64,000 nucleotides of DNA, from the NCBI RefSeq assembly GCF_900095695.1, contig NZ_FMIQ01000073.1, forward strand, positions 62,001 through 126,000, in the 5' to 3' direction. Position 1 is the first letter of the stretch. The number at the start of each line of letters is the position of its first letter. Under the pieces are notes generated by a model. The model did not search any database. It was not told the DNA's origin and saw only the letters and a program-made list of their open reading frames with translations. This document shows, one piece after another, positions 40,713-49,304 of the stretch. This stretch comes from Hafnia alvei. GTDB lineage: Bacteria > Pseudomonadota > Gammaproteobacteria > Enterobacterales > Enterobacteriaceae. The translations under genes were made by a program, and so were the position numbers.

Positions 40713-41101
40713 GACTATCTCCTTGCTGCGACATGCTCAAATGTAAAATGGCAGAGGATTATCAATCCTCTACGGATAGGAGATATGGGAGCAACAATCG
40801 AGCCAAAGGTTTTCTAGCCATAAGAAAAAAGCTAATTTCGTGAGCCAACTCGAATAGTGTTTTTTATTTGTGAAATCGCTCACTAAACAAATGAGAATAT
40901 AAATCAATGCGGCAGCAACAAATAATTAGCAAATTATCTAACCCAAGAATAAATTATCAAATTAGAATAATACAATATCAGTTTGATAAAAAATAATGAG
41001 CGCTACTTTTAAAAGTGAGAGCGCAATCGATAAACAGAATTAAAACATCTATTCCTTACTAAACATCCAGCAAGAAATAAAATAACCCACGGCCGTATAC
41101 A
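40713..41101 (-). promoter_or_regulatory. Regulatory region upstream of ygfK
   Basis: An AT-rich 389-base gap with no gene. Reading on the minus strand towards ygfK, I find an inverted repeat TATCA-N4-TGATA (40976-40989), a CRP-like site TGTGA-N6-TCACT (40869-40884) and the sigma-54-type promoter (40790-40805). A second, imperfect TTATCA half-site lies near 40954. This layout, with distal sites then -24/-12, is that of an enhancer-dependent promoter. Confidence 0.7.
40790..40805 (-). promoter_or_regulatory. Sigma-54 promoter for ygfK-ssnA-ygfM-xdhD
   Basis: On the minus strand TGGCTCGATTGTTGCT has GG at -24 and GC at -12 with exact 10-base spacing, and 9 of 10 consensus positions (TGGCA / TTGCW) are kept. 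It lies 78 bases before the ygfK start, giving a leader of about 65 bases. The activator gene ygeV in the same cluster supports it. Confidence 0.8.
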
Positions 41102-41737
41102 TTATATTTTTAGTAATCGTTGATATGCCTCTGGTGTATCTATATCCATAATCGTTTGCGGCTGCGGCATATTAAGATAGCGATACTCTCCCGCGAGCAA
41201 AAACTCGCGCATTGATGATACAGACACATCATTTTGGCAAGCTCGTTTTATGATGCTTTGAGGCAGCAATACGGGGTGTCCCGGCGTTCCTTGGTGACAG
41301 GGCAACAGCGCGTATGGCCCACGTTTAAGCCAAACCTGATGGAAAATCTCACGGTTCAAACAAGGAATATCACCGTGAGTGATAAAGCAATAATCTGTTT
41401 TAACGATCGGACCTGCCGCCTGTATAGAAGAAAATAATCCGCTGACGTAATTATTATTTGCAACAACTGTGATATCACTCTCAGTATTATAACGCTCATA
41501 CAGTTCATCACCGCGATACCCAACAACTAATATAATACGGTTACAAAACTGCCTCGCATTTTCTATACTTGAATCAAGAATTGTTCCTTGTTTATAAGGT
41601 AGCATCATTTTCCATTGCCCCATTCGAGAGGAAAGGCCCGCAGCGGTAATGATACAGTCAACATTTTCACGCGGTTTCAAATTCTCAACCGGAGATATAT
41701 TCGCGTACGGATGTTTTCCTCTTTTCTGATTCATCAT
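41102..41737 (-). CDS. mocA: MocA, molybdenum cofactor cytidylyltransferase
   Basis: A 211-residue nucleotidyltransferase that converts Mo-molybdopterin to the cytosine dinucleotide cofactor used by xanthine-dehydrogenase-type enzymes. The signature IITAAGLSSRMGQWKMMLPY (about 29-48) and the HGDIPCLN motif near residue 121 are clear. E. coli MocA (192 residues) begins about where residue 23 (ENVDCI) lies, so this protein has an N-terminal extension. The TTG at Leu21 or an undetected start could give the shorter form. It is divergent from yqeC with only 25 bases between the two start codons, so their promoters must lie within coding sequence. Confidence 0.9.
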   Translation of the reverse strand: MMNQKRGKHPYANISPVENLKPRENVDCIITAAGLSSRMGQWKMMLPYKQGTILDSSIENARQFCNRIILVVGYRGDELYERYNTESDITVVANNNYVSGLFSSIQAAGPIVKTDYCFITHGDIPCLNREIFHQVWLKRGPYALLPCHQGTPGHPVLLPQSIIKRACQNDVSVSSMREFLLAGEYRYLNMPQPQTIMDIDTPEAYQRLLKI

Positions 41738-41762
41738 TCCCTCTCTGCATAACCTTTAATGA

Positions 41763-42581
41763 ATGCTTATGAATTCTGATAAAGACGTACTATTTAATGA
41801 TGTGCTTTTCAGCGTAAAAAATAATAAGTCATATTTGATCAGCCTCATTGGCGCCGGCGGTAAAACCAGTACGCTATTTTGGCTTGCCCAGCGATTTTCT
41901 CAGCAAGGCCTCAGCGTATTAATCACCACCACCACGCATATGTTTCTTCCAGAAGCCTCACAGGCCCACACTATCATTGAAAAAGAATATTGGCACACTC
42001 TCGTTGGGTTGAAAGAAACATCGCCTTGCGCCTCCAAGATCGTAGCACTATTCACTGAATATAACGCGGCCACCCACAAAGTTTCAGGTATTACCACTGA
42101 GCAAGCCGACATGCTACAAGCCGCTCAGCTCTTTGATGTCATCTTAGTTGAAGCAGACGGCGCCCATCAGCGATTACTCAAAACACCAGCAGGGCATGAA
42201 CCTTGCATCCCCCAAAGCAGTAGATGTGTCATTGCACTGACTGGAGGCCTTGTCATTAATAATCCTGCAGACCCTGAACAGATCCATCGTTGGCCGATTT
42301 TTGCCGATCTTTGCGACATAAAAGCCGGAGATAGGTTAAATATTTCGGTATTTGAGCGATTCATTGCTCACCCCGATGGAATGTTCAAAGGCTCACCGCC
42401 GCAAGCGCTACGGGTTTGGTTTATTAATCGACTTTATCAGATTGATAATGCGCTATTGGGCCTACTGACCGCTCTGCTAGATGCACGGCCCGAGCTCGAC
42501 ACCATTTGGATTGGCGCAGTTCAAGAATCACCTCCAATTACACACCAGTTATGTCAGTCGCATACCACACAAAGGAATTGA
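41763..42581 (+). CDS. yqeC: YqeC, selenium-dependent hydroxylase accessory protein
   Basis: A 272-residue protein with a P-loop-like LIGAGGKTSTLFWLA (27-41) and ILVEADGAHQRLLKTPAGHEP near residue 125. The family is a genomic marker of selenium-dependent molybdenum hydroxylases, with YqeB. Its biochemical role is not known. It is followed by yqeB after 29 bases. A second ATG at 41769 (MNSDKDV) is an alternative start. Confidence 0.9.
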   Translation: MLMNSDKDVLFNDVLFSVKNNKSYLISLIGAGGKTSTLFWLAQRFSQQGLSVLITTTTHMFLPEASQAHTIIEKEYWHTLVGLKETSPCASKIVALFTEYNAATHKVSGITTEQADMLQAAQLFDVILVEADGAHQRLLKTPAGHEPCIPQSSRCVIALTGGLVINNPADPEQIHRWPIFADLCDIKAGDRLNISVFERFIAHPDGMFKGSPPQALRVWFINRLYQIDNALLGLLTALLDARPELDTIWIGAVQESPPITHQLCQSHTTQRN

Positions 42582-42610
42582 CGAATAATTACGGGGATCT
42601 TGAGGTTGCT

Positions 42611-44203
42611 ATGAACATTTTTGCACAAGCAGCACGACTGGAAGCAGAAAACAAACCCTTTGCTTTAGCGCAGATTATTGAAAGTCGAGGTTCAACACCG
42701 CGCCACTCAGGCCAAATGCTGGTATTGGCCGATGGCAGCATCGTTGGCACTATCGGTGGCGGCATGGTCGAGCGTCTGGTCATTGATCAGGCACTCGAAG
42801 CCTTATCTGAACGCAAAGCACGTGTTTTTCATGGACGCATGGCGCGTAATGGTCAAGATGCCGTCGGCTCTGACTGCGGCGGGGCTATGTCGGTTTATAT
42901 TGACGTGCATGGGCTCCGCCCCCGCTTAGTTTTAATTGGTGCGGGGCATGTTAACCGGGCGATTGCTCAGGCCGCAGCTCTGCTCGGTTTCGATTTGCAC
43001 GTTGCTGACACCTACGCTTCCAGTCTTGATCCGGCGCTGTTTCCCGCGGGCACTACGCTGATTCATGCGGAGACCTTCAACGCAGCTATTGAAAAGCTAA
43101 ATATCGAAAAAGAAAACTTCGTCATCATTGCAACCAACAGCCAAGACAAAGAAGCCCTTGATGTCTTAATCGAAAAGCCGGTGAGCTATCTCGGCCTGCT
43201 TGCGAGCCGCAGAAAAGTGCAAACGTTCACACAAGCATTGCGTCAGCAGGGCATCACGCAAGAGCATCTTGAACGGCTGCATGCCCCGATTGGCTACAAC
43301 ATCGGAGCAGAAACGCCAGAAGAGATTGCCGTCAGCATCATGGCCGAAGTATTACAGATAAAAAATCATGCCGCTGGCGGGTTAAAGCAGGATGATGTGA
43401 GATTGAAACGCGACAAACTCGTCGTCATTCGAGGGTCTGGCGATATCGCCACCGGCGTCGCGTTACGGCTTTATCATGCCGGTTTCCATGTCATCATGTT
43501 AGACATTGCCAAGCCTACCGTCATCCGCCGAACCGTCGCGTTTGCTCAGGCTATTTTCGATAACGAAATGACGGTTGAAAGCGTAACGGCGAGAAAAGCA
43601 GGCAGCGTCGACGAGGCCTTTAGCATACTTGATCGCGCTGAAATCCCCGTGCTTGTTGATGAGCAAGCCAGCTATCTCAGCGAACTCAAACCACGTTTTT
43701 TAGTTGATGCTATTTTGGCGAAACAAAACTTAGGCACCCACAAAGATATGGCACCGATAACTGTCGCTCTGGGCCCCGGATTTAATGCTGGGCATGACTG
43801 TGACGCCGTCATTGAAACCAACCGTGGACACTATCTTGGCCGCGTCATCTATCAAGGTTATACCCAACCAAATACCGGAGTCCCCGGCAATATTGCCGGT
43901 CACACCACGCGCCGTGTTATTCGTGCTCCCGCTTCAGGCATCATGCATTGCTGCGTTGCGCTGGGTGATTTAGTTAAAGAAGGCGATGTGATGGGGCATA
44001 TCGGAGAAACACCGGTGTTTGCTCCGCTGTCAGGGATGGTGCGAGGTTTATTAAGCGAAGGGTTAGAAGTGAGCGCCGGATTTAAAATTGGCGATATCGA
44101 TCCGCGCGGCGCTGAGGCTGACTACACTACCGTTTCGGATAAGGCGCGTGCTATTGGTGGTGCGGTTCTGGAAGCCATGATGAAACTGGATCGCAAACAC
44201 TAA
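42611..44203 (+). CDS. yqeB: YqeB, XdhC-like selenium-dependent molybdenum hydroxylase maturation protein
   Basis: A 530-residue protein in two parts. Residues 1-260 are XdhC-like: ESRGSTPRHSGQMLV near residue 23, TIGGGMVERL, SDCGGAMSV, and a Rossmann motif LVLIGAGHVNRAIAQAA near residue 105. Residues 270-530 are the YqeB-specific part with a second Rossmann motif (LVVIRGSGDIATGVALRL). XdhC proteins insert and sulfurate the molybdenum cofactor; YqeB is proposed to do so with selenium for XdhD. The start at 42611 is set by GAGGT and the family N-terminus. The frame is open further upstream and overlaps the yqeC end. Confidence 0.92.
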   Translation: MNIFAQAARLEAENKPFALAQIIESRGSTPRHSGQMLVLADGSIVGTIGGGMVERLVIDQALEALSERKARVFHGRMARNGQDAVGSDCGGAMSVYIDVHGLRPRLVLIGAGHVNRAIAQAAALLGFDLHVADTYASSLDPALFPAGTTLIHAETFNAAIEKLNIEKENFVIIATNSQDKEALDVLIEKPVSYLGLLASRRKVQTFTQALRQQGITQEHLERLHAPIGYNIGAETPEEIAVSIMAEVLQIKNHAAGGLKQDDVRLKRDKLVVIRGSGDIATGVALRLYHAGFHVIMLDIAKPTVIRRTVAFAQAIFDNEMTVESVTARKAGSVDEAFSILDRAEIPVLVDEQASYLSELKPRFLVDAILAKQNLGTHKDMAPITVALGPGFNAGHDCDAVIETNRGHYLGRVIYQGYTQPNTGVPGNIAGHTTRRVIRAPASGIMHCCVALGDLVKEGDVMGHIGETPVFAPLSGMVRGLLSEGLEVSAGFKIGDIDPRGAEADYTTVSDKARAIGGAVLEAMMKLDRKH

Positions 44204-44219
44204 TTTGTTCTTTCTCAAT

Positions 44220-44272
44220 CGCTCCATCTTTTTTCTTAATTCAGGCATGGAATCAAGAAAAGAGATGGAGCG
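44220..44272. terminator. Bidirectional terminator between yqeB and yqeA
   Basis: An 18-bp inverted repeat with one mismatch (44220-44237 / 44255-44272, arms beginning CGCTCCATCT) and a 17-base loop. It is placed between two converging genes. It contains A/T runs on both sides of the stem suited to termination in each direction. Confidence 0.8.
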
Positions 44273-44290
44273 AACTTACTGCCTCACAAT

Positions 44291-45223
44291 TTAATGAGAA
44301 ATCACCGTTCCGGTTTTTCCCTCAATGCCCTGTTGGGCTTTACTCAACACGGTAATCAGAGCTTGGCGACCAGGCCGAGACTCCGCAAATGAAACCGCCG
44401 CTTCAACCTTAGGCAACATCGAACCTTTGGCGAAATGTCCCTCTTCAATGAAGCGCTGAGCATCGGCGATACTCAATTGATCGAGCCATTGCTCATTAGG
44501 CTTACCAAAGTTAATCGCCACTTTTTCTACCGCGGTTAAGATAATCAGCATATCTGCGTCGATCATTTCAGCCAGTTTGGCACTCGCCCAGTCTTTATCG
44601 ATAACCGCTCCCGCTCCACGTAAGTGGTTGCCTTCACGCAGAACAGGAATGCCGCCACCGCCGACCGTGATCACGACCTGTCCCGCATTCAGCATCGCGG
44701 CCACTGTTTCTTTCTCCACGATATCAACCGGTTTTGGCGAAGCCACAACGCGACGATAGCCACGGCCTGAATCCTCTTTCATGATGTAGCCATTTTGCGT
44801 CAGCACTTTCGCCTCTTCTTGCGAGAAGAAAGAGCCTATTGGCTTAGTTGGGTTAGCGAAAGCCGGATCTTTGGCATCAACGATGACCTGCGTAATAATC
44901 GTGGCAACCGGCGTATGTAACCCACGATCTAGCAGTTCTTCACGCAGCGCGTTTTGCAGATCGTAACCAATGTAGCCCTGACTGAGCGCGACACAAACAG
45001 ACATGGGTAACATTGGCGTATGTGCCTCCGTTTTCGCCGCTGCTTCAAACGCCTGATTGATCATTCCCACCTGTGGGCCATTGCCGTGCGTCACCACCAC
45101 TTGATGACCGTGAGCAATCAAATCCACAATCGCTTTCGCCGTCGATTTTACCGCCTGCATTTGCTCGGCGAGTCCTTCACCTAACGCATTGCCGCCCAGC
45201 GCAAGCACAATTTTCTTTTTCAT
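44291..45223 (-). CDS. yqeA: Carbamate kinase YqeA
   Basis: A 310-residue amino-acid-kinase-fold enzyme that makes ATP from carbamoyl phosphate and ADP. Motifs are LALGGNALGEG (7-17), VVTHGNGPQVGMINQAF (42-58) and AINFGKPNEQW near residue 230. The length and sequence are close to E. coli YqeA. In this cluster it would harvest the carbamoyl phosphate released by the carbamoyltransferase YgeW, so uric acid breakdown can yield ATP without oxygen. That coupling is an inference from context. Confidence 0.94.
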   Translation of the reverse strand: MKKKIVLALGGNALGEGLAEQMQAVKSTAKAIVDLIAHGHQVVVTHGNGPQVGMINQAFEAAAKTEAHTPMLPMSVCVALSQGYIGYDLQNALREELLDRGLHTPVATIITQVIVDAKDPAFANPTKPIGSFFSQEEAKVLTQNGYIMKEDSGRGYRRVVASPKPVDIVEKETVAAMLNAGQVVITVGGGGIPVLREGNHLRGAGAVIDKDWASAKLAEMIDADMLIILTAVEKVAINFGKPNEQWLDQLSIADAQRFIEEGHFAKGSMLPKVEAAVSFAESRPGRQALITVLSKAQQGIEGKTGTVISH

Positions 45224-45261
45224 CCTATCCCTCGCAAATATTGGTGACGTAAGTTAAACGA

Positions 45262-46653
45262 TTAAATAATGGTGGATTGAGCAAAAGGTTGGCGGTGAAT
45301 AAAGCGACCAAAGCCAGCCTGCCCGGTAAATTTTTTGTCTTGGTATACGCATTCACCCCGGCAAAGCGTGGCAATGATTTCACCTTGGCAGCGATAGCCT
45401 TCATAGGGTGAATAATCAGCATTATCATGGAGATGAGCGTGTTCGATGGTAACGTTTTTCAGTGGGTCAATAATGATGACATCAGCATCAGCCCCCACAG
45501 AGAGATTGCCTTTCTGAGGCCACAAGCCAAACAAGCGAGCAGGATTGGTACTGGTTAGCTGCACAAAACGCGCAGGCGAAATCCGGCCTGTCATCACACC
45601 CTCAGAGAACAACAGTTGCATACGATTTTCGACGCCGGGCAAGCCGTTTGGGCAGCGGGTAAAATTCCCGTCCGACATCGTAATGCGCTGTTGATAAGGG
45701 AAGGTGCAGTGGTCGGTCGCAACTGTATCAATAGCGCCGTCAGCAATACCGCACCACAATTTGTCTTGCTCTCGATGATTACGTAGCGGAGGACTGAGAA
45801 TAAACTTCAACGCATCTTCTCGTTGATAGCTACGTTCATCCAACAGCAAATATTGCGGGCAAGTTTCCACCCAAACAGGCTGGTGCCGTTCTCGCGCTAA
45901 TCGTAAATAGTCCAGTCCCAATCCGTTCGAGAGATGAACGATATACAGCGGTGCATTTCCTGCGAGCTGGGCTAGATTAATCATCCGGCTAATGGCCTCA
46001 GCCTCGCACTCGAGCGGGCGGCTCAATGCATGGTACATCGCCGACGTTTTGCCTTCGGAGATAAACTGCTCGCGCCGTAGCGCAATCGCGGCATCATTTT
46101 CAGGGTGCACCGTCGCCAACGCGCCAACCTTATGTAGTTGCTGCAAAGCGCGCAGCACATCGGCATCGCCAAGCTTGTAGTTGTACGTCAGATAGAGCTT
46201 AAAACTGCTAATCCCTTCGTCATGCACCATGGATGACATTTCATTGAGAATGTCGTCGTCAATATGCTGGATCACCCCGTGAAAGCTGTAATCCACCACG
46301 GCTTTGCCCGCCGCATATTGATGGTAAGCGTTTAGCTGGTGATGCAAATTGCATCCCGCTGGCCCAAATCCCATATGGTCAATAATGGTTGTTGTACCGC
46401 CGCAGGCCGCTGCGCGTGTGCCGGTAAAAAAATCATCACAGCTACGGGCTATTCCAACATCGATATTAAAATGCGTATGGACATCAATTCCTCCGGGCAT
46501 CACGTAGCACCCATTGGCATCGATGATGTCTTCAGCCTCATCGTCGGAGATGTGTGCTGCCACACGTGCAATCACTCCGTTCTCGATAAGCAGATCCTGA
46601 CGAACCTCACCGTCTGCGCTAACCACTACGCCATTCTTAATCAGCTTTTTCAT
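45262..46653 (-). CDS. hyuA: HyuA, D-hydantoinase/dihydropyrimidinase-type amidohydrolase
   Basis: A 463-residue cyclic amidohydrolase. Metal-binding motifs are GGIDVHTHFNID (54-65), FKLYLTYN with the metal-bridging lysine near residue 152, HPENDAA and HLSNGLG further on, and a C-terminal TSTNPARLFGL. It is one of the seven genes known to be needed for anaerobic uric acid degradation. The start at 46653 follows an AAGGAAA site; an ATG at 46725 is in frame but would extend the protein over a hairpin. It lies between ygeY and yqeA in the ygeWXY-hyuA-yqeA operon. Confidence 0.94.
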   Translation of the reverse strand: MKKLIKNGVVVSADGEVRQDLLIENGVIARVAAHISDDEAEDIIDANGCYVMPGGIDVHTHFNIDVGIARSCDDFFTGTRAAACGGTTTIIDHMGFGPAGCNLHHQLNAYHQYAAGKAVVDYSFHGVIQHIDDDILNEMSSMVHDEGISSFKLYLTYNYKLGDADVLRALQQLHKVGALATVHPENDAAIALRREQFISEGKTSAMYHALSRPLECEAEAISRMINLAQLAGNAPLYIVHLSNGLGLDYLRLARERHQPVWVETCPQYLLLDERSYQREDALKFILSPPLRNHREQDKLWCGIADGAIDTVATDHCTFPYQQRITMSDGNFTRCPNGLPGVENRMQLLFSEGVMTGRISPARFVQLTSTNPARLFGLWPQKGNLSVGADADVIIIDPLKNVTIEHAHLHDNADYSPYEGYRCQGEIIATLCRGECVYQDKKFTGQAGFGRFIHRQPFAQSTII

Positions 46654-46687
46654 TGGTTCGGTTTCCTTGAATGCCATACTGAAAAAA

Positions 46688-46716
46688 CCACTCCAGCCAA
46701 ATTTCGGCGGGAGTGG
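46688..46716 (-). other. Intercistronic hairpin between ygeY and hyuA
   Basis: Stem CCACTCC / GGAGTGG (46688-46694 / 46710-46716) with a 15-base loop and no T run. It is more likely an mRNA stability or processing element than a terminator. Confidence 0.55.
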
Positions 46717-46735
46717 GTTACGCAATAAACGCTAA

Positions 46736-47953
46736 TTATTTTTTCAGTTCATCAAGGTAAGACAGAGGGATGGCGGCGTACATGGCAGCACAGGTCACTA
46801 AATGGTCTTTCCAGGTTTTTTCATTTGGTGCATGCGCTTCTGGCTCTTTGCCTGGGCCAAAACCGATAACTGGAATGCCATGACGACCCATGATAGAAAC
46901 GCCATTTGTCGAGAAGGTCCACTTATCTACAACCGGCTTTTTGTTAAACAGCCCTTCGTAGGCTTTGCTCAGGGTTTTCACCGTGATGTGGTCTTCTTCC
47001 ACTTTCCATGTTGGGAAGTAGCACTCGGTTGGATATACCAAACCGGTGTAAGACGGTCGTTCATAGTTGTACATTGATACCACGGCGTTTGCCGCTTTCA
47101 CTGCTGGCAGCGCACGGATCTCGTCCAGTGCCCCTTCCCATGTTTCACCCCAGGTTAAACGGCGGTCGATGGAGACTGCGCAGCTATCAGCAACGGCGCA
47201 ACGGCTTGGCGAGGTGAAGAAAATTTCAGATACGGTTAACGTCCCTTTGCCCAAGAAATCATCGTTGCCTAAATGGTTCGACAGTTCTTTTAATTCGTTA
47301 AGGATCGGGCCCATTTTGAAAATGGCGTTGTCACCGCGTTCTGGCGCAGAGCCGTGGCAGCTGATGCCCTGCACGTCCACGCGAATTTCCATGCGTCCAC
47401 GCTGGCCGCGATAGATTTGGCAGTCTGTAGGTTCAGTACTAACAACAAACTCAGGACGGATTTTAGATTGCTCAATAATGTACTGCCAGCACAGGCCGTC
47501 ACAGTCTTCTTCTTGAACAGTACCGGTCACCAGCAGCGTGTATTGATCTTCCAGCCCCAGATCCTTAATGATCTTACCGGCATAAACCATCGATGCCATG
47601 CCGCCTTCCTGATCCGATGCACCACGCCCACCAATCAGCTCATCATCTTCCATTCCCTGATAGGGATCGAAGTTCCAGTTTTTAATATTGCCGATCCCAA
47701 CGGTATCGATATGGGCATCCATTGCAATCAGATGCGGTCCGTGACCGATATAACCCAGAATATTGCCCATTGGGTCAATTTCGACTTTATCGAAACCGAC
47801 TTTTTCCATCTCTTTTTTAATGCACTGCACCACTAACTTTTCATCACAGCTTTCACTTGGGATAGCGATCATATCGCGCAGAAAGCGGGTCATTTCATCT
47901 TTGTACTGATACGCTTTTTCCAACACCATTTCGAAAGGAACTTGCTTAGCCAT
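46736..47953 (-). CDS. ygeY: YgeY, M20-family metallopeptidase/deacylase of the uric acid cluster
   Basis: A 405-residue zinc-dependent M20 enzyme (ArgE/DapE/carboxypeptidase G2 type). It has [11 protein letters not shown] near residue 79 (metal-binding His-x-Asp), the catalytic EED in TVQEEDCDG near residue 150, and a dimerisation lid (about 190-300). The match to E. coli YgeY is strong throughout. It is one of the seven anaerobic uric acid genes; its substrate in the pathway is uncertain. The start at 47953 (MAKQVPFEM) fits the family. Confidence 0.93.
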   Translation of the reverse strand: MAKQVPFEMVLEKAYQYKDEMTRFLRDMIAIPSESCDEKLVVQCIKKEMEKVGFDKVEIDPMGNILGYIGHGPHLIAMDAHIDTVGIGNIKNWNFDPYQGMEDDELIGGRGASDQEGGMASMVYAGKIIKDLGLEDQYTLLVTGTVQEEDCDGLCWQYIIEQSKIRPEFVVSTEPTDCQIYRGQRGRMEIRVDVQGISCHGSAPERGDNAIFKMGPILNELKELSNHLGNDDFLGKGTLTVSEIFFTSPSRCAVADSCAVSIDRRLTWGETWEGALDEIRALPAVKAANAVVSMYNYERPSYTGLVYPTECYFPTWKVEEDHITVKTLSKAYEGLFNKKPVVDKWTFSTNGVSIMGRHGIPVIGFGPGKEPEAHAPNEKTWKDHLVTCAAMYAAIPLSYLDELKK

Positions 47954-48027
47954 TTTCTTAAACTCCAATGTGTTAGCTCGCTTACGGCGAGAAAATAAAG
48001 GTCAAAAAGTCGTTAATTTCATCGCTT

Positions 48028-49227
48028 TCAGCTACAGGCGGGATGTTTCCCTTCCCAAACGACTTCTCGGTAATGTTTAACGTCGGTATCGCCTTCCGTG
48101 CTAATCAGCAACACAACAGAATCATGATTTAAACCCAGCTGTTGCATCAGCTCTTCACGTTTTGGATGGTGATGAACAGCGGCCAAGACGCCCAGCCCAA
48201 CGGCACCGGATTCACCAGAAACAATGCGCGGATCGCTTCCCAATGGATTACCAAGAACGCGCATACCTAGCGCAGCCACTTTGTCTTGGCAGGAGATAAA
48301 CTGAGTGGCGCAGTTGCGCAGCAGTGGCCATCCGAGCGGATTTGGCTCACCGCAGGCTAAACCAGCCATAATGGTCGCCATATCGCCGCCCACGTTGACG
48401 ATTTCACCTTTTAAACCTGAACGGAAAACACAGTCGGCAAGATCGGGTTCAACAATCACGGAATGCAGTTTTTCGGCGCCGAAGACATCAACCAGATAGC
48501 CCAAAACGCCACCAGCCATTGCGCCTACGCCCGCCTGTAAAAAGACATGTGTTGGGCGCTGAATGCCCATCGACTGCATTTGCTCGACCGCTTCGTCGGC
48601 CAGCGTGGAATAACCCTGCATAATCCACGTAGGGATCTTGGTATACCCTTCCCACGCGGTGTCTTGCACGATTTCCCAGCCGCGTTCTTGGGCGGTTTTC
48701 ATGGTTAAACGCACCGTGTCGTCGTAGTTCATATCGGTCACGATGCATTCCGCACCCAGATTGCGGATATGATCTACGCGCTCACGTGCGGAGCCTTTCG
48801 GCATATAAATAACGGCGTTTTGGCCAAGTTGCTGAGCGGCCCATGCCACACCGCGCCCATGGTTGCCATCGGTAGTGGTGGCGAACGTCATTTTTTCTGT
48901 CAGCGTCGACTTCAGCTTTTCGAAAGAAAACGTATTGATGTCAATTTGGTATTTTTCACACAGCAAACGTGCAATCGCGTAAGCCCCACCCAACATTTTG
49001 AAAGCGTTCAAACCGAAACGCTGAGACTCATCTTTGACTAAAATTTTATTAACGCCAAAAAGCTGAGCCAATTCATCTAAAGAACAGAGCGGCGTAGGTT
49101 GATAACCCGTTATTTTTTTGTGGAAGGCGCGGGCCTTTTGCGCTTCTGCGCGTGAGAAAAGTGGAGACGTTTCACCGTTGAAAAAACGGTTTTGCGCAAT
49201 ATCCACTTTCATAGAGAAAACAGACAT
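48028..49227 (-). CDS. ygeX: Diaminopropionate ammonia-lyase YgeX
   Basis: A 399-residue PLP enzyme that breaks 2,3-diaminopropionate to pyruvate and two ammonia. The PLP lysine is Lys77 (RFGLNAFKMLGG); the phosphate-binding and substrate loops TTDGNHGRGVAWAA (near 117) and QAGVGAMAGG (near 230) are present. The length is one residue more than in E. coli. In the anaerobic uric acid pathway it would release the three-carbon skeleton as pyruvate. Confidence 0.96.
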   Translation of the reverse strand: MSVFSMKVDIAQNRFFNGETSPLFSRAEAQKARAFHKKITGYQPTPLCSLDELAQLFGVNKILVKDESQRFGLNAFKMLGGAYAIARLLCEKYQIDINTFSFEKLKSTLTEKMTFATTTDGNHGRGVAWAAQQLGQNAVIYMPKGSARERVDHIRNLGAECIVTDMNYDDTVRLTMKTAQERGWEIVQDTAWEGYTKIPTWIMQGYSTLADEAVEQMQSMGIQRPTHVFLQAGVGAMAGGVLGYLVDVFGAEKLHSVIVEPDLADCVFRSGLKGEIVNVGGDMATIMAGLACGEPNPLGWPLLRNCATQFISCQDKVAALGMRVLGNPLGSDPRIVSGESGAVGLGVLAAVHHHPKREELMQQLGLNHDSVVLLISTEGDTDVKHYREVVWEGKHPACS

Positions 49228-49250
49228 AACCCATCCTCATCAGGAGAGTA

Positions 49251-49289
49251 TCCGCCAGAGGCGGAGATACCGACGCATCGACAGATGCG
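49251..49289 (-). other. Two small stem-loops between ygeW and ygeX
   Basis: TCCGCC-AGA-GGCGGA (49251-49265) and CGCATC-GACA-GATGCG (49274-49289) lie in the 77-base gap. Neither has a T run. They probably stabilise the downstream mRNA or mark a processing site. Confidence 0.55.
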
Positions 49290-49304
49290 CCGGTGCAGAC
49301 AGTA

